Below are positions 60,750-64,000 of a DNA stretch of 64,000 bases, piece after piece. The DNA is from an uncultured Clostridia bacterium (GTDB lineage: Bacteria; Bacillota; Clostridia; Oscillospirales; Ruminococcaceae), in contig CANRKB010000004.1 in the NCBI GenBank assembly GCA_947631115.1, positions 55,657-119,656 of the forward strand. The letters run 5' to 3'. The notes below the pieces were generated by a model, which worked only from the letters and a program-made list of their open reading frames with translations, made no database searches and was not told where the DNA came from. Within the stretch, counting starts at the first letter, position 1; every line of letters starts with the position of its first letter. Made by a program: the position numbers and the translations under genes.

Positions 60750-62069
60750 ATGAAATGGTATGAAAGCGCTGTATTCTATCACATCTATCCGATAGGATAT
60801 TTCGGCTGCCCGCGGCAGAACGACCGCACGAGCGAGCCCACTCACAAAATATTGAAGCTCATAGACGATATTCCTCATATAAAAGAGCTCGGCTGTAACG
60901 CGGTTTATTTCGGACCCGTGTTTGAAAGCGTGGCTCACGGGTATGACACTATCGATTATAAGGCCGTAGATCGCCGTCTCGGAACGAACGACGACTTTAA
61001 AAAGGTGTGCGAGGCGCTCCATGAAAACGGCATAAAGGTAGTTCTCGACGGCGTTTTCAATCACGTCGGACGCGACTTTACGGAGTTTATGGACGTGAGA
61101 GAACACAAGCTCGGAAGTTATAAAAAAGACTGGTTCCATGTGCGCGAGGGCAACAGCCCGTATAACGACGGGTTCTATTACGAGGGCTGGGAGGGACACT
61201 ATGAGCTTGTAAAACTTAACCTCTACAATCCCGAAGTAAAGCAGTATCTCAAGGACGTTATAACGTTCTGGAAGAACGAGTTCGGGATAGACGGACTGAG
61301 GCTCGACGTGGCGTATTGCCTTGACAAGAACTTTTTAAAGGAGCTTCGCGGTCACTGCAAGTGGCTCTCGGAGGACTTTTTCCTGCTTGGCGAAACGCTC
61401 CACGGCGATTATAACCAGTGGATGAACGACGAAATGCTCGACAGCGTTACGAACTACGAGTGCTATAAAGGCTTGTTCTCCAGCTTTAACGACATGAATA
61501 TGTTTGAAATTGCACATTCGATAAACAGGCAGTTCGGCTCGGAAAACTGGTGTCTTTACAGAGGAAAGCACCTTTATACATTCGTTGACAACCATGATGT
61601 AACGAGGGTCGCTACTATCCTTAGAACAAAAGAACATCTCCCGCTTATTTATACGCTTATGTTTATGATGCCGGGAATACCGTCGGTATACTACGGAAGC
61701 GAGTTCGGGATAGAAGGCGACAAGCGCGGAGGCGGCGACGACGCGCTGCGTCCCGAGTTTAATGCCGAAAAGATGAAAAACGACGGACACCGCGATCTTA
61801 CGGAGCTTATCGGAAAGCTTGCGGAGATAGAAAAAGAGCACCCCGCCGCGTCTATGGGCGACTATAAGCAAATTCAGCTTACAAACAGGCAATATGCGTT
61901 TTCGCGCTCGGCGGACGGCGAAACGCTTATAACCGTTATAAACGCCGACAGCTCGCCCTTTACCTTTAACGGCATGGGCGGCGCGGCGGAAAATCTGCTG
62001 ACAGGAGAGAAGCAGGATCTTTCTAACCTTACAATGCCCGCGTTCTCATCGGGAGTTTTTAAAATCTAA
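60750..62069 (+). CDS. Intracellular GH13 alpha-glucanase
   Basis: The 439-residue enzyme of the alpha-amylase family has no signal peptide, so it works in the cytosol on imported alpha-glucans or maltodextrins. The catalytic triad is D186 (G-L-R-L-D-V-A), E215 (L-G-E-T-L-H) and D283 (V-D-N-H-D-V); V-F-N-H-V-G (102-107) holds the first conserved region. A short C-terminal beta domain follows. The start at 60750 has an AAGGAG site; an earlier ATG is part of the AT-rich leader. Exact linkage specificity (maltogenic, neopullulanase-like) cannot be read. Confidence 0.9.
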   Translation: MKWYESAVFYHIYPIGYFGCPRQNDRTSEPTHKILKLIDDIPHIKELGCNAVYFGPVFESVAHGYDTIDYKAVDRRLGTNDDFKKVCEALHENGIKVVLDGVFNHVGRDFTEFMDVREHKLGSYKKDWFHVREGNSPYNDGFYYEGWEGHYELVKLNLYNPEVKQYLKDVITFWKNEFGIDGLRLDVAYCLDKNFLKELRGHCKWLSEDFFLLGETLHGDYNQWMNDEMLDSVTNYECYKGLFSSFNDMNMFEIAHSINRQFGSENWCLYRGKHLYTFVDNHDVTRVATILRTKEHLPLIYTLMFMMPGIPSVYYGSEFGIEGDKRGGGDDALRPEFNAEKMKNDGHRDLTELIGKLAEIEKEHPAASMGDYKQIQLTNRQYAFSRSADGETLITVINADSSPFTFNGMGGAAENLLTGEKQDLSNLTMPAFSSGVFKI

Positions 62070-62172
62070 AGGCTTTTGTGCGCCTGTTGATTTAAAGCCA
62101 TCCGAATCTATCCGCCACAATATGCGCATTTCATTTAAAACCACCTACAAGGTGGTCGACCGCTTTTCGGGT

Positions 62173-62216
62173 GTTACTGTACACTGTACATTGTCTACTG
62201 TCAATTGCCAACAGGG
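62173..62216. repeat. R4 repeat, copy e (overlaps the dprA start)
   Basis: Units ACTGTACACTGTACATTGTC, TACTGTCAATTGCCAACAG end exactly at the presumed ribosome-binding site of dprA (GGGGGTG, 62214-62220). Confidence 0.6.
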
Positions 62217-63392
62217 GGTGTTCTTACGCAGAAAAGTCCATTAGAAGTCTGGTTATGGTTATTGCTTGTAATGCAGCCGAACAATCCGAAAACGATCGAA
62301 ATTCTTTCCATGTGCGGCGGCGACGCTGTAAAAGCGTCAAGAATGATACGCGACAACGACCTCCCTTTTCTTTCGGGAAATGAAAAAAGGCGGGCTAAAG
62401 AAACGCGTAACGGCAATGTCCGGCGCCTTTTAAACATCTGCAGGGAAAACAATATACATATTCTGCCGCTCGACAGCGACGACTATCCTCCTTTGCTGAA
62501 GAAAATTGACGACCCGCCGATTGTGCTGTTTGTAAAGGGCAATGTAAGAGCAGTGAACAGCGAACTCACGATCTCGGCGGTAGGGACGAAAAGACCGTCC
62601 GAATACAGTCTTTATGTTACCGAAAATATTACAAGCACGCTTTCAAAGGTTGGCGCCGTTATGATAAGCGGAATTGCGGTGGGACTGGATACCGCAGTTC
62701 ACAAAGCGTGCATAAAGGCGAAAGGTCCGTCCGTTGCCATTCTTCCGTGCGGGATCTTAGCGGATTATCCAAAGGGCGATAAAGACATCAAAAACGATAT
62801 AATAAAAAACGGCGGCGCTCTTGTAAGCGAGCTGCTGCCGTATACCAATGCAAGTTTATATTATTTCCGTCCGCGCGACAGAATTATTTCGGGAATGTCG
62901 CTCGGAACGATAGTTTTACAAGCGGGCGAGAAGAGCGGAGCGCTGGTGACTGCAAATCTTGCGTTTGCGCAAAAACGCGAGGTTTTCTATATTCCTCCTC
63001 ACGACATTTTCTTAAAGGAATACGGCGGCGTAAAGATACTTTACGAGCATAACGCCGTACCCGTGTTCAATGTTTCGGACATAACGGACAGACTGTTAAA
63101 AGACAAAAGCGATAAGAAAAACGTTATCGAAAAGATAAAGACCATAAGCCCCGAAGCTCCCGTATCAAGAGCATCCGACGCGCCAAAGGAAACAAAAAAG
63201 AAAGAAATACCCGATAATTTATCGGGCGATGAAAAAATGCTGGCTGAGATAATAGCAAAGGAAGAAGCGGATATAGAAACTCTTATCAACAAGAGCGGAC
63301 TCAGCTATGAAAACGCCATAAACGCGCTTACCGCGCTGGAGCTGACGGGAGTTATAGAAAGGCAAATGAACGGGATTTATATTCTGCCGTAA
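62205..63392 (+). CDS. dprA: DNA processing protein DprA
   Basis: DprA protects incoming single-stranded DNA and loads RecA in transformation. The 395-residue product has a helical start (E-V-W-L-W-L-L-L), the Rossmann-like DprA core (about 110-310) with A-V-G-T-K-R-P-S, S-G-I-A-V-G-L-D-T-A-V-H and a C-terminal winged-helix (about 325-395). The start is uncertain: TTG 62205 has no ribosome-binding site, and the strong GGGGGTG is placed 6 bases before ACG (62226), which is not a usual start. The R4 repeat upstream may have replaced the original start. Competence partners are not in the window. Confidence 0.87.
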   Translation: MPTGGVLTQKSPLEVWLWLLLVMQPNNPKTIEILSMCGGDAVKASRMIRDNDLPFLSGNEKRRAKETRNGNVRRLLNICRENNIHILPLDSDDYPPLLKKIDDPPIVLFVKGNVRAVNSELTISAVGTKRPSEYSLYVTENITSTLSKVGAVMISGIAVGLDTAVHKACIKAKGPSVAILPCGILADYPKGDKDIKNDIIKNGGALVSELLPYTNASLYYFRPRDRIISGMSLGTIVLQAGEKSGALVTANLAFAQKREVFYIPPHDIFLKEYGGVKILYEHNAVPVFNVSDITDRLLKDKSDKKNVIEKIKTISPEAPVSRASDAPKETKKKEIPDNLSGDEKMLAEIIAKEEADIETLINKSGLSYENAINALTALELTGVIERQMNGIYILP

Positions 63393-63464
63393 AGGCTGCC
63401 CGAAAGCGTTTAAATTTGATAACGATCTAAAATTATCCGCGAAGCGTACACATTTTACCTAATA

Positions 63465-63499
63465 CTCTAAGCTGTCAACCGTATACTGCAGTCAACCGA
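63465..63499. repeat. R4 repeat, copy f
   Basis: Degenerate units CTGTCAACCGTATACTGC and GTCAACCGAAGG, just before the terminator of dprA. Confidence 0.45.
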
Positions 63500-63511
63500 A
63501 GGTCGACGGCT

Positions 63512-63543
63512 AAAACCCCGCACATAAGTACGGGGTTTTTTGT
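63512..63543. terminator. Bidirectional terminator between dprA and the ferredoxin gene
   Basis: AAAACCCCG (63512-63520) pairs with CGGGGTTTT (63531-63539), with a T tract to 63541 on the plus strand and TTTTAG on the minus strand. Confidence 0.88.
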
Positions 63544-63570
63544 TGTATGTACATATTTTGTACAGCAGGA

Positions 63571-63741
63571 TTACTGAGCCTGGGGAGCGCCAACGGGGCA
63601 GTTGCTTTCGCAAGCGCCGCAGTCGATGCACTTGTCAGCGTCAATAACATACTTTCCATCGCCCTCGGAAATAGCTTCTGCAGGGCAATTTTCCTTGCAA
63701 ACACCGCAGGAAATGCACTCGTCGGAAATCTGATAAGCCAT
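63571..63741 (-). CDS. 2[4Fe-4S] ferredoxin
   Basis: The 56-residue product is the clostridial type: C-I-S-C-G-V-C-K-E-N-C-P and C-I-D-C-G-A-C-E-S-N-C-P give eight Cys for two iron-sulphur clusters. It carries electrons for hydrogenase, pyruvate oxidation or Rnf-type reactions. The start at 63741 has GGAGG; an earlier in-frame ATG adds 12 basic residues and is rejected. Confidence 0.95.
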   Translation of the reverse strand: MAYQISDECISCGVCKENCPAEAISEGDGKYVIDADKCIDCGACESNCPVGAPQAQ

Positions 63742-63794
63742 AGTTCTTTTCCTCCTTGAAAAAATAACAGACAGCAAATACTATCCTATTAGAT

Positions 63795-63822
63795 ATTTTA
63801 ACATAAATTAAAAAAAAATCAA
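63795..63822 (-). promoter_or_regulatory. Ferredoxin promoter
   Basis: On the minus strand TTGATT (63817-63822) and TAAAAT (63795-63800), 16 bases apart, about 54 bases before the start. Upstream AT tracts (63831-63880) may act as an UP element. Confidence 0.7.
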
Positions 63823-64000
63823 GAGCAATTTTTTTAAATTCAGAAAAATTTTGTATTATTTTTTTGTGCATTTTGATTTAGTTGCAACTAACCGACTTTC
63901 TTCCACGAATATCATATAAATAGTGTACGTTTGTCAATGATATGTTACAGTTTTCTCAAAAAAATATGATGCTAATAACTTTGAACGACATCAGCCGCTA
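63823..64000. other. Right-edge intergenic sequence
   Basis: AT-rich sequence with A/T tracts and no gene visible before the edge of the window. Confidence 0.45.

Noticed and set aside
1..64000. tRNA or rRNA genes
   Set aside because: No cloverleaf with TTCGA-type arm or conserved rRNA segments was seen anywhere in the window.

Overview
This 64 kb window looks like chromosomal DNA from a Gram-positive clostridial bacterium, most likely a gut or rumen member of the Oscillospiraceae/Ruminococcaceae. Supports are the Firmicutes-style S10-spc-alpha ribosomal cluster (zinc-type S14, a KOW protein between map and infA, adk with a four-Cys lid), a spore-germination protease, a fused SecDF, intracellular GH5/GH13/GH94 carbohydrate enzymes and an extracellular Ser-linker GH3 lipoprotein. 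The genus is a guess from gene content; no rRNA or tRNA gene was seen.

Layout. 1-1350: a minus-strand gene leaving the left edge, then two related small secreted proteins. 1364-18434 (minus): a complete S10-spc-alpha operon from a strong promoter near 18420 to rplQ; rpmD and rpmJ, both very short, are present. 18560-20076: gpr (minus) and rpsT (plus). 20191-25464 (plus): a SUFU-domain protein, an HD protein, a GH5 glycosidase and a pair of unrecognised paralogues. 25669-31889 (plus): a compact Ter stress-response operon of TerY-like vWA protein, PP2C phosphatase, two TerD proteins, a beta-helix/TerD fusion and a CitE-like C-C lyase. 32039-38441: NagZ-like lipoprotein, a small membrane protein, a HAD phosphatase, an ABC exporter and glmM. 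38518-44029 (minus): DUF58/transglutaminase pair, an RNA methyltransferase and purD. 44226-47812 (plus): GNAT, GH94 phosphorylase and Sfp-type transferase. 48084-58231: a DacF-like carboxypeptidase, a DUF2339 membrane protein, secDF, an orphan RelB/DinJ antitoxin, a membrane-anchored PIG-L deacetylase, ychF and a NERD protein. 58808-63741: an EAL phosphodiesterase, GH13, dprA and a ferredoxin.

The most unusual content is intergenic. Four families of dispersed repeats (called R1-R4 here) fill many gaps. R1 is a roughly 110-bp long palindrome present five times, three of them inside the ribosomal operon; its arms differ between copies while pairing is kept, i.e. compensatory changes. R2 is a GC-rich module, R3 is built of AGAGGTAAG-like units that form terminator hairpins and overlap gene ends and a ribosome-binding site, and R4 is built of CTGTACACTG-like units. 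A duplicated promoter region of about 150 bp flanks the PIG-L gene as direct repeats.

The best candidates for a little-described system are the Ter operon with its beta-helix/TerD fusion and without a visible kinase, and the covarying R1 element. All calls rest on reading the sequence and on family knowledge; no database search was run.
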